DNA of 49,469 bases from Lysobacter sp. Root690. Its GTDB lineage: Bacteria; Pseudomonadota; Gammaproteobacteria; Xanthomonadales; Xanthomonadaceae. The stretch lies in contig NZ_LMHM01000016.1 in NCBI RefSeq assembly GCF_001427785.1, positions 643,290-692,758 on the forward strand. The letters run 5' to 3'. Under the pieces are notes generated by a model. That model did no database searches and was not told the DNA's origin. It saw nothing but the letters and a program-made list of their open reading frames with translations. Of the stretch, positions 32,095 to 39,819 are shown piece by piece (position 1 is the stretch's first letter; each line of letters starts with the position of its first letter). The position numbers and the translations under genes are program-made.

Positions 32095-33459
32095 TCACTC
32101 CGCATCGCCCTCGCCGCGCGCCTGCTCGCGCTGCGCGCGCAAGCGGGTCAGCTTCTCGCGCAGTTTGATCTCCAGCCCGCGCTCGACCGGCTGGTAATAC
32201 ACCCGCTCGCCCATCGCATCGGGAAAACCGGTCTGGTCCAGGGCGATGCCGCCGTCGGCGTCGTGATCGTACTGATAGCCCTTCGAATACCCCAACTGCT
32301 TCATCAGCTTGGTCGGCGCATTGCGCAGATGTAGCGGAACGTCCTGGGTGCCGTGCTCGACCACGTCGCGCTTGGCCGCGTTGAACGCGGCATAGGCGGC
32401 GTTGGATTTGGCCGTGCTCGCCAGGTAGATCACCACCTGGGCCAGGGCCAGATCGCCCTCGGGGCTGCCGAGCCGGTCATAGGTGTCCCAGGCGTCCACC
32501 GACATCTGCAAGGCGCGCGGATCGGCCAGGCCGATGTCCTCGACCGCCATCCGGGTCAGGCGCCGCGCCAGGTAATGCGGGTCGCAGCCGCCGTCGAGCA
32601 TGCGCGCGAACCAGTACAGCGCCGCATCGGGATTGGAACTGCGCACCGACTTGTGCAGCGCCGAGATCTGGTCGTAGAACTGCTCGCCGCCCTTGTCGAA
32701 GCGGCGGGTGCGGTCGGCCAGCACCTGCGCCAGGGTGCCGGCGGTGATAGCGCCGTCCTCATCGGCGGCCAGTTCGGCGGCGATTTCCAGCAGAGTCAGC
32801 GCGCGCCGCACGTCGCCGTCGGCGGCGGTGGCGATCTGCATCAGCAGGTCGTCCTCGACCCGGATCGTCTGCTCGCCCAGGCCACGCGTTTCGTCCTGCA
32901 GCGCGCGCCGCAAGGTCTGGGCGATGTCGTCGGGCGACACCGCCTCCATCACGTGCACGCGGCAGCGCGACAGCAACGCCGAGTTGAGTTCGAACGAGGG
33001 GTTCTCGGTGGTCGCGCCGACGAAAATGATGGTGCCGCGCTCGATATGCGGCAGGAACGCATCCTGCTGGGTCTTGTTGAAGCGGTGGACCTCGTCGACG
33101 AACAGCACCGTGCGGCGGCCGTCGGCGAACCGGTGCGCGGCCTCGGCCAGCACCTGACGCACCTCCGGCAGGCCCGACAGCACCGCCGAGATCGCCTTGA
33201 ACTCGGCATCGGAGTAATGCGCCAGCAGCAGCGCCAGGGTGGTCTTGCCACAACCCGGCGGGCCCCAAAGGATCATCGAATGCACGCGTCCGGACTCGAC
33301 CGCGCGGCGCAAGGCCGAGCCCGGCGCGAGCAGCCGGCGCTGGCCGACCATTTCGTCCAGGGTGCGCGGGCGCATGCGCTCGGCCAGCGGACGCAGGCCG
33401 TCGCGATCGACACTGAGCAGGTCGGGGGCGTCGGCGGTCGGGGTGGTACGGCGGGCCAC
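32095..33459 (-). CDS. rarA: Replication-associated recombination protein RarA (MgsA)
   Basis: A 454-residue AAA+ ATPase acting at stalled replication forks with SSB. I chose the GTG at 33459 (VARRTTPTAD...); the frame opens with a TTG at 33507, which is possible but less like the family. Features: AERMRPRTLDEMVGQ, Walker A GPPGCGKTT (66-74), Walker B VLFVDEVHRF (Asp122/Glu123), sensor 1 FVGATTENPSF, arginine-finger segment ALLSRCRVH, and the MgsA C-terminal helical domain including DGGCDPHYLARRL. Length matches the family. No operon partner is visible. Confidence 0.95.
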   Translation of the reverse strand: MARRTTPTADAPDLLSVDRDGLRPLAERMRPRTLDEMVGQRRLLAPGSALRRAVESGRVHSMILWGPPGCGKTTLALLLAHYSDAEFKAISAVLSGLPEVRQVLAEAAHRFADGRRTVLFVDEVHRFNKTQQDAFLPHIERGTIIFVGATTENPSFELNSALLSRCRVHVMEAVSPDDIAQTLRRALQDETRGLGEQTIRVEDDLLMQIATAADGDVRRALTLLEIAAELAADEDGAITAGTLAQVLADRTRRFDKGGEQFYDQISALHKSVRSSNPDAALYWFARMLDGGCDPHYLARRLTRMAVEDIGLADPRALQMSVDAWDTYDRLGSPEGDLALAQVVIYLASTAKSNAAYAAFNAAKRDVVEHGTQDVPLHLRNAPTKLMKQLGYSKGYQYDHDADGGIALDQTGFPDAMGERVYYQPVERGLEIKLREKLTRLRAQREQARGEGDAE

Positions 33460-33621
33460 TGCGGGAAGGGGTCCTGTTACGCGTTCGCGGGGCGGACACG
33501 ATAACAAGATCGGCCGTGGGCGGATGCGAATGGGGTTTGCCGGATGCGGCCGGCGCCGGGCGCGTTTTATTCCAGCCGCCCATTACAGCCCGCTCACCCC
33601 AGCCGACTCACTCCAGCCGAC

Positions 33622-34644
33622 TCAATCCAGCGGCACCACCCGGCGCGCAACGGTGTAGCCCAAGTAGATCTTGCCGCCCTCTGGATCCGTCTCGGCCGCC
33701 TGGATCTGATCGGTCCAGGCGCTGGCCAAGGCCAGCCAGCCGGCCATGAACCCGCTGCCACCGCAGATGGTCATTCCGCCGTCGCCGCCGCGGGTGATCG
33801 CCGGGTCGTCGGTCAGTTCGACCTTGTACGGGTCGAAGGCGATGCGCAGGCCGAAGGCGTTGGCCTGCCGATGCAGCCACAAGCCCTTCGCGCCGCTCGC
33901 CCGCGACGGTTGATGGGCGCCGCCCGACCATGGCCACAGCCGGCGCCAAACCGATTCCTCGGGGCTGACGTCGGTCGGATAGCGATCGCAACGCACATGC
34001 GGGCCCCAGCGGAATAGCTCGCGCGAACTGGCGCCGCACAGGTACTCCCATTCGTCCGGCGATGGCAGGCGAAAACCGTCGCGGGCCAGCGCCGCGGCCA
34101 CGCCGGCGCTGCTGTCCTGCGCCGGGTCGGCTTCGTCGGCATCGACACGGCCGTCGTCGCCGACTCGCACGCGCAAGGCCGGATCGCCCATTTGCCTGAC
34201 CCCGCGCGGGTACTGGCGCAACGCTTCGACCACACGCGGCGAATCGCGATCGACCGCGCGCCAACCGACCTCGCGGTACTCACACTCGACCAGCATCGGC
34301 CCGAAGCGGCATTGCCTGACCGGCGTGGTGTTGGCGACCGCATGCTCGACCAGGCCCTCGTCGATCTCGTATTCCTCGGCGGTTTCGTTCCAGCTGTCGT
34401 GCATCTCGGCGCTGGGCTCCCAGCGCTCGCCGTCGAAACCCAGCGTCGCGGCCGCGCCCGGCACCAACGAGAACATCGTCCCGCCGTAGCGGAACTGAGC
34501 GATGTCGAACGCCATTGCGCCGCATTCGAACCCACGCAGCGCGTGGAATTCGAACCCCTGCGGCAAGGCCAGCGAACGGGCGGCGCGCTCGCGCTGCTCG
34601 CGTGAAGCCGCCTGCCAATCCTCGATCGAACGATGCAACGTCAT
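33622..34644 (-). CDS. SUMF1/FGE-like protein, probably non-catalytic
   Basis: A 340-residue cytoplasmic protein from the ATG at 34644 (GGGAGCC upstream). Residues about 185-340 resemble the formylglycine-generating enzyme (SUMF1, C-type-lectin-like) fold: FRLPSPDEWEYLCGASSREL matches the family RLPTEAEWEYA motif, NAFGL follows, and RGGDGGMTICGGSGFMAGW resembles the terminal RGGSW region. The catalytic cysteine pair of true FGE after the GGS is not seen, so sulfatase activation is unlikely. The N-terminal half (MTLHRSIEDWQAASREQRER...) is unassigned. No sulfatase gene is nearby. Confidence 0.65.
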   Translation of the reverse strand: MTLHRSIEDWQAASREQRERAARSLALPQGFEFHALRGFECGAMAFDIAQFRYGGTMFSLVPGAAATLGFDGERWEPSAEMHDSWNETAEEYEIDEGLVEHAVANTTPVRQCRFGPMLVECEYREVGWRAVDRDSPRVVEALRQYPRGVRQMGDPALRVRVGDDGRVDADEADPAQDSSAGVAAALARDGFRLPSPDEWEYLCGASSRELFRWGPHVRCDRYPTDVSPEESVWRRLWPWSGGAHQPSRASGAKGLWLHRQANAFGLRIAFDPYKVELTDDPAITRGGDGGMTICGGSGFMAGWLALASAWTDQIQAAETDPEGGKIYLGYTVARRVVPLD

Positions 34645-34866
34645 CGGTGGCTCCCATGCCTGCGTTCGAACCGGCCGCGCGAATCGGTGCGCGAACTGCG
34701 CGGTTCCTCCCGGCAAGAAAGCTTAGCCGAAACGATCCTGCCGACATTCGCACTCACACATCCGCGGCAACCGCGTTGATACCCATGTGCGTGCCGCGCA
34801 TCGGCGGCGGCGAAGCGCCTCCGACCGCCGAGCCCGTCACGTCCCCTGCCAAACGGAGCCCGACGG

Positions 34867-35493
34867 ATGGCGAATTTCGACCTGTATCTCCCGCAGTTGC
34901 TCAAGTTCGAAGGCGGTTGGGTCGACGACCCGGCCGATCCCGGCGGCGCGACCAATCTGGGCATCACCCTGAGCACCTTCCAGCACTACGCGCATCCCCT
35001 GCTCGGCCTCGCGCCGACCCTTGGCAACCTGCGCGCGCTCGACACCGCGCAGGCCGGGGCGATCTACCGCAAGATTTACTGGGACCCGATCGACGGCGAC
35101 GCGATCCCACTGCAGTTCCTGGCCGAGATCGTGTTCGACTTCTACGTCAACGCCGGTTTCCACGCGATCGCGCTGCTGCAGCAGTTGCTGGGTCCGCCGC
35201 TGACCGCCGACGGCCGCTTCGGTCCGCAGACCCTAGGCGCGCTGCAACGCGCCGATCAGGCCGCGTTGTACGCGCGCTATCGCCAGGGCCGGATCGACTA
35301 CTACCGCAACCTCGCCGGCGCGCATCCGGCGCTGCGCCGCTTCCTCAACGGATGGCTGGCTCGGGTGCAGTGGTTTCCGCCGCAGGCGCCGGGCAACGCC
35401 GCGGCAACGCCGAGCCAGACGAACGGCGACTCTGGACAAAGGGCCGCGTCCTCGATTTTCGACGCGGTGAGCGGAAGCAGGACGACGACGTGA
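34867..35493 (+). CDS. GH108-type N-acetylmuramidase
   Basis: A 208-residue peptidoglycan hydrolase. The start is ATG at 34867 with GGAG eight bases upstream. The N-terminal domain has the GH108 signature EGGWVDDPADPGGATNLGIT, with Glu15 the expected catalytic acid, and YWDPIDGDAIP; the second half (DGRFGPQTLGALQ...) is the peptidoglycan-binding domain usual in this family. There is no signal peptide, so export would need a holin, a type VI apparatus or lysis. No other phage gene is near. The Ser/Thr-rich C-terminal tail past residue 180 is not part of the family core. Confidence 0.88.
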   Translation: MANFDLYLPQLLKFEGGWVDDPADPGGATNLGITLSTFQHYAHPLLGLAPTLGNLRALDTAQAGAIYRKIYWDPIDGDAIPLQFLAEIVFDFYVNAGFHAIALLQQLLGPPLTADGRFGPQTLGALQRADQAALYARYRQGRIDYYRNLAGAHPALRRFLNGWLARVQWFPPQAPGNAAATPSQTNGDSGQRAASSIFDAVSGSRTTT

Positions 35494-35646
35494 TCGCGGT
35501 CCGCCGTCGTCGGTCATGGTTGTAACGCATCCGCTCCTCGAGCTTCGGGCTCAAGCCAGGAGCATTACCCGCGCGTTCGATACGAGCGTTTTCATCGCCG
35601 CCGCATCCATCGCACCTGACGTCGCGGCAGACAGCGCATGCCGCAC

Positions 35647-36444
35647 TCAAGCCGCGCGCAGGAATTCCAGCACCGCGGCCACGAATTCCCGCGGAAATTC
35701 GACATTGCTCAGATGCACCGCCGGCAGCACCAGCAGTTTCGCGCCCGGCACCGTCGCCGCGATCGCATCGCTGTGACTGGCCGCGGTCACGGTGTCGTAC
35801 TGACCTGCGATCACCAACGTCGGGCGTTCAATCAGCGCGATCGTGCGGCGCAAGTCGGCGTCGCGCACCGCGGCGTAGGAACCGGCCAGCCCCTGGCGAT
35901 CGGTCGCCAATAGCATCGCGCGGAAGGTTTCGACGACCGGAGCGCCGGCGTCGAGCATGGCCTTGGGAAACCAGTTGCCGAGGAACATCTGCGCGGTCTC
36001 GCTCATATCCGCCGCGCCGAGCACCGAGGCGATGCGTTCGTCCCATTGCCCGGCCGGGCCGAGATAGGACGAGGTGTTGCTGAGGATCAGCCGGTCGATC
36101 CGCTCCGGCGCATGCACGCCGAGCCATTGGCCGATAAAACCGCCCAGCGACAGACCCAGGAAATGCACGCGTTCGATGTTCAGCGCATCGAGCAGTTCGA
36201 TCGCGTCGCGGCCCAATCGATCCATCGAATAAGCCCCGAACGGGATCCCAGACCCGCCATGGCCGCGGGTGTCGTAGCGCAGCACGCGGAAATGCCGCGA
36301 CAGCGCCTCGACCTCGCCGTCCCACATGCGCAGGTCGGTGCCGATCGAATTCGACAGCATCAGCACCGGCCGGTCGCTGGCGCCGTCGATGCGGTAGGCG
36401 ATACGGGTGCCGTCGCCGGCGGTGACAAAGGACAACTCATTCAT
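35647..36444 (-). CDS. Alpha/beta hydrolase, 3-oxoadipate enol-lactonase-like
   Basis: A 265-residue hydrolase close to PcaD. The nucleophile elbow is GLSLGG (Ser99), with a probable Asp217 (GQYDTVT) and His244 (PAVHLSN). The N-terminal LSNSIGTDLRMWDGEV and DTRGHGGSG segments are typical of enol-lactonases of the beta-ketoadipate pathway. No other pca gene lies beside it, so it may act on a different lactone or ester. It is divergent from the LysR-type regulator at 36599, which probably controls it. Confidence 0.8.
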   Translation of the reverse strand: MNELSFVTAGDGTRIAYRIDGASDRPVLMLSNSIGTDLRMWDGEVEALSRHFRVLRYDTRGHGGSGIPFGAYSMDRLGRDAIELLDALNIERVHFLGLSLGGFIGQWLGVHAPERIDRLILSNTSSYLGPAGQWDERIASVLGAADMSETAQMFLGNWFPKAMLDAGAPVVETFRAMLLATDRQGLAGSYAAVRDADLRRTIALIERPTLVIAGQYDTVTAASHSDAIAATVPGAKLLVLPAVHLSNVEFPREFVAAVLEFLRAA

Positions 36445-36561
36445 GATCGGCGCTTCTCGATAGGTGCTTGGAAGCGCCGCGCCGGATGCCGCCGGCCCGA
36501 TCGCCTCTGCAACGGCGGTTGCCGTGGCCCATAGAGTGATTGCGGCCGAACCGAACTGATA

Positions 36562-36587
36562 TTACAAAGATCGCACACACCTTGTAA
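36562..36587. promoter_or_regulatory. Candidate LysR operator in the divergent spacer
   Basis: TTACAA (36562-36567) and TTGTAA (36582-36587) form an inverted repeat with 14 bases between, in the 154-base spacer between the hydrolase and the regulator and 12 bases before the regulator ATG. The position fits autoregulation plus control of the hydrolase. Confidence 0.5.
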
Positions 36588-36598
36588 GAAAACCGGAC

Positions 36599-37567
36599 AT
36601 GGGCGCCTTCACCCTGCACGACCTGCAATGCTTCGATGCGGTGATCCGCGCCGGCGGCTTCCAGGCCGCCGCGACCGTGCTGCACCGCTCGCACCCGGCG
36701 GTGTTCGCCGCGGTCGCCCGACTGGAGACCCAGCTCGGCCTGAGCCTGCTCGACCGCAGCGGCTATCGCGTGCAGCCCACCGACGCCGGCCGCTCGCTGC
36801 ATCGCCGCGCCCAAGGCCTGTTGCGCGAAGCCGAACAACTGCGCTCTCACGCCGCGCAACTGGCCATGGGCGAGGAAAGCGAACTGCGCGTAGTGATCGG
36901 CGACCTGTGCCCGCGCCCGCAGATGCTCGCCCTGCTCAGCCGCTTCTTCAGCCAATGCCCCGGCACCCGCCTGCACCTGCATTTCGAAGCGGTGACCGGC
37001 CCGTGGGAGCGCTTGTTCGACGGCGACGCCGACCTGATCGTGCATCGCATCGACAAGACCGACCCGCGCCTGGAGTGGATCGACCTGTGCACGGTCCCGC
37101 TGCTGCCGGTGGTCGCGCCGGGCCTGCTGCCGTTTCCGGTCACCCGCGCGATCACCCCGGCGCAGATGCGCGATTTCACCCAATGCGTCATGCGCGACAC
37201 CGCGCGCCATTCGCCCGACATCAACTACTTCATGATCGAAGGCGCGCATCAGTGCGTGGTGGCCGATCAATCGATGAAGAAAGAAGTGATCCTGCACGGC
37301 ATGGGCTGGGGCCACCTGCCCCGGTTCCTGATCGAACAAGAACTCCACGACGGCCGCCTGCACTCCGTCGCCGGCCGTCACCTGCCGGGCGGCAGCGAGG
37401 AATTGGTCGCGGCGCGGCGCGGCGACCGGCCGCAGGGGCCGGTGGCGAATCGGTTGTGGGATTACATCCGCGAGCGGGCTCCGCGCTTGCTTGCCGAGCT
37501 CGAGCCGGCCGCATCATCGGTGCGCAAGCGTGCGGGCGGCGGTAAGCGACGCGGCACGCGGGCCTGA
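36599..37567 (+). CDS. LysR family transcriptional regulator
   Basis: A 322-residue regulator. The N-terminal winged helix-turn-helix covers about 1-65 (LHDLQCFDAVIRAGGFQAAATVLHRSHPAVFAAVARLETQLGLSLLDR, of which QAAATVLHRSHPAVFAAV is the recognition part). The C-terminal periplasmic-binding-type effector domain covers about 92-295. A basic tail (RKRAGGGKRRGTRA) is unusual and may add DNA affinity. Its target is probably the divergent hydrolase. It ends 7 bases before the convergent gene at 37575. Confidence 0.9.
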   Translation: MGAFTLHDLQCFDAVIRAGGFQAAATVLHRSHPAVFAAVARLETQLGLSLLDRSGYRVQPTDAGRSLHRRAQGLLREAEQLRSHAAQLAMGEESELRVVIGDLCPRPQMLALLSRFFSQCPGTRLHLHFEAVTGPWERLFDGDADLIVHRIDKTDPRLEWIDLCTVPLLPVVAPGLLPFPVTRAITPAQMRDFTQCVMRDTARHSPDINYFMIEGAHQCVVADQSMKKEVILHGMGWGHLPRFLIEQELHDGRLHSVAGRHLPGGSEELVAARRGDRPQGPVANRLWDYIRERAPRLLAELEPAASSVRKRAGGGKRRGTRA

Positions 37568-37574
37568 ACCTGCT

Positions 37575-38162
37575 TCAGTCCTCCCGCTCGATCGCCTCCA
37601 CCGAATCGCAGACGACCCAACGCCTATCCAGGGTCAAGACCACCTTCTGCTCGTTTCCCGTCAACGGATCCGCCGGCACCACATTGACCCGCAACAAGCC
37701 GCTCAACGCCCGCGCCAGCGCCTGGATCACCGCGTCCGGCCCTTGCGCCAACATGCCGTTGCCGCTGGCCAGCAGGCGCTCGAAACGCTCCACCGGATAG
37801 CACAGCACGCCGGCCGGATCGTGCCAGCCTTGCGATGCCGAAGCGATCGCCGCGTGCGCGGCCAGATAGACCTCGCCGGCCGAAGCGGCCACGCTGGAAA
37901 AGAACAACTGCGACTGCGGCCCCTGGTGACTGAGCAACAAGGGATGACTGGAATCGCACGCGATCTCGCGGACCCCGCCGAGTTGGCAATGCACCTGAGT
38001 CGGCGACTGGCAATGCAATTCGACCCGGCGCCGAAGAAACCCTTGGTCCCAGTCGTCGAAGTCCACCGCGATCACCAGCAATTCGTCGCGCGTCCAATGC
38101 ATCGCCGTCAGCCACGCGTCGGAGCGTTCGCGGATCTTCCATGAAAACACGGCGAGGTTCAT
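37575..38162 (-). CDS. Hypothetical protein
   Basis: A 195-residue soluble protein starting at the ATG at 38162. There is no signal peptide or membrane span. It contains several Trp and Cys residues (IAVDFDDWDQGFL, IACDSSHPLLLSH) and a C-terminal helix/strand segment ending VVCDSVEAIERED. I do not recognise a family. Codon use matches the surrounding genes, which supports it being real. It is convergent with the LysR gene with no room for a terminator between them. Confidence 0.65.
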   Translation of the reverse strand: MNLAVFSWKIRERSDAWLTAMHWTRDELLVIAVDFDDWDQGFLRRRVELHCQSPTQVHCQLGGVREIACDSSHPLLLSHQGPQSQLFFSSVAASAGEVYLAAHAAIASASQGWHDPAGVLCYPVERFERLLASGNGMLAQGPDAVIQALARALSGLLRVNVVPADPLTGNEQKVVLTLDRRWVVCDSVEAIERED

Positions 38163-38321
38163 CGGGCTGAGGCTGGTTGGCGTGGGTTTATGACGAGTAA
38201 CAAGTGAATCTTACTTACCCGCGCATCCGGCGATTGACGGTGGTGGCTTCAGGACTAACTAAAGCGGATCCGAAAGTCCAGTCTGCGCGCGCTTTACCGC
38301 GACCAACCCTGGCCTCAGTTT

Positions 38322-38411
38322 CAGCTCGGCGCAGTTGCGATGGATTCCGACCAGATCGGCCGCCGTTCGAGCGGTCACGTGAGCCACAAACAGCTCGACC
38401 AGTCGACGTTG
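38322..38411 (-). pseudogene. Fragment of an IS1595/IS1016-type transposase
   Basis: On the minus strand this reads QRR-LVELFVAHVTARTAADLVG-IHRNCAEL, which I recognise as the N-terminal helix-turn-helix part of IS1595-group transposases (KLVELFVAxxTARTAADLxGVxRNTA). A stop lies just upstream and the frame loses similarity right after, so only about 30 codons remain. No terminal inverted repeats were identified. Confidence 0.55.
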
Positions 38412-38744
38412 GTTTATTTTCGCTTATCCGGCAACGACTTGGAGTAATCCCTCATCCTGGATCGAGTCCTTATCCAGGCCAGCCCCTTCGAGAAAATACA
38501 CTCTGACCTCTGGTCTCCGGCCCCCCGCCCTTGCTCCGGCCGGCGGCTGTCGCAGCTATCGTCGCAAGACCTGGATCAATCACAACCGCAAGCGCCGGCC
38601 TAACCGACCCACGCGCGGTGCCCGGCGAGCCATCGCCCGCCCATTGCGGCCCGCTGGCAAGTGTTTTTCGTCGCGGCGGAAGCCTTTGCGGCCCCTGGAC
38701 GCAGTGCCATCCACCGAAGCTGGCGATTAACGCTTCGCTGGCAA

Positions 38745-39010
38745 GGCTCTATGCTCGGACCGCAAGCCTACGAATCCCGACCGCAAGGCTCAAAGGCTTG
38801 CGCGCCGGCCTCGACGCTCCGCGATCGCAACCCTCGGAGCCTTGCGCGCAAGCCTCAAACCCCGAGCGCCAGTCAATCTGCCTTGCGACCGGCCCCGCGA
38901 GCCTCGCGCGCGACGCTATTCGCCTTGCGATCGCAAGCCTCGCAGCCTTGCGCCCGGGCTGAAACCCTTGCGCGCGCAGCTCGATGGCTTGCGCTTGGGC
39001 ATCGATGCAT
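38745..39010. repeat. Degenerate repeat field with CTTGCG/CGCAAG words
   Basis: About ten CTTGCG or CGCAAG words occur within about 260 bases, several as inverted pairs such as CCTTGCGATCGCAAGCC (about 38930) and CCTTGCGCGCAAGCC (about 38838). Parts line up with a loose period of about 42 bases. It is not a CRISPR array, because the units are degenerate and have no unique spacers. Confidence 0.6.
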
Positions 39011-39456
39011 CGCGCGGTGGACATCGGGTTAGAGAACCGCCGGCTGCAAGCGCGTCGCGCCCCGGGTATCCGTCTGAATCCCACTGCATTCAAAAGCCGA
39101 TCCATGCCCTGGCGTGCGATCGAGACTGCGTACCCGACAGCGGCTTGGTCTCTTGCCAAACACCGTTCCGGCAACGCTTCGACGGCCAGCCTGACAAACT
39201 GATCGCTTCAATTTATTTCGATCATCAAAAGTGATTCGCCCGTGAACTGAGCAAATGGACCGCAACTTCAGCGCCACGCGCAGCGCGTGATTGCGTTCAA
39301 CCGCTACCGCCGTTGGTTCTTTGGCTGTCGCGGTAGTGGAAAGTTCACTTCGGCCCCTAATTCGGCCGACACCCAAATCCATCATGCCGTCAGACGAGGA
39401 CGAAGCCACGCTCTCGCGAAAACACCACTTTTCGCCGAGAACAGCATCAGAATAAA

Positions 39457-39819
39457 TTACGAATTGAACCGTATAGATACCTCACCCGACTCGGATGTTT
39501 CCATCACCACCCAGGCATTATCCTGCCATTTCGAAAAAATCGAAAGATACACACTCGCGTAATGAGACGTGTCGACAAACGCACCATCCGAAAAATAGCC
39601 AACTCCACCGCCCCCGCGATGACTGATTTGCATGGCGCCTCTCTCCGCCAAAAAATCTAGCACTGCCTGCGTAAACAGATCGGACGGAACCAAGCCCCCC
39701 ATCTCGTCATACGGGAGGTTAGACAGTATGAATTTCTCCAATACCGAATCGGAAAAAACATCTTCATGCCAAAGACGCTCGACGTCTTTCAGCTCCGCTT
39801 TGAATTCATCGATTTTCAT
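39457..39819 (-). CDS. Candidate immunity protein for the YD-repeat protein tip
   Basis: A 120-residue acidic soluble protein. The start is ATG at 39819, overlapping the TGA of the giant gene by one base (TGATG), so translation is coupled; a TTG one codon earlier is less likely. No signal peptide. The sequence begins MKIDEFKAELKDVERLWHED and includes an aromatic/Gly segment HRGGGGVGYFSDGAF. I do not know the family. Its small size, acidic character, low GC and position immediately after a polymorphic-toxin-like gene fit an immunity protein, but this is inference. Confidence 0.7.
   Translation of the reverse strand: MKIDEFKAELKDVERLWHEDVFSDSVLEKFILSNLPYDEMGGLVPSDLFTQAVLDFLAERGAMQISHRGGGGVGYFSDGAFVDTSHYASVYLSIFSKWQDNAWVVMETSESGEVSIRFNS

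Larger units (their letters stand above)
38163..39456. other. Gene-poor stretch with mobile-element and repeat debris
   Basis: About 1.3 kb without an intact gene. It holds a transposase fragment near 38322-38411 and a degenerate repeat field at 38745-39010, then an AT-richer segment with a 7-bp hairpin (GCGAAAA 39416-39422, TTTTCGC 39429-39435) after the candidate immunity gene. Frames of 90-140 codons here are Arg/Ala/Ser-rich and look non-coding. Confidence 0.6.

Noticed and set aside
38745-39010. CRISPR array
   Set aside because: The repeats are degenerate, short and of uneven spacing, with no unique spacers and no cas genes nearby.
38749-39174. 141-codon minus-strand frame in the repeat field as a gene
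   Set aside because: Composition follows the repeat (Arg/Ala-rich), there is no ribosome-binding site, and no recognisable domain.
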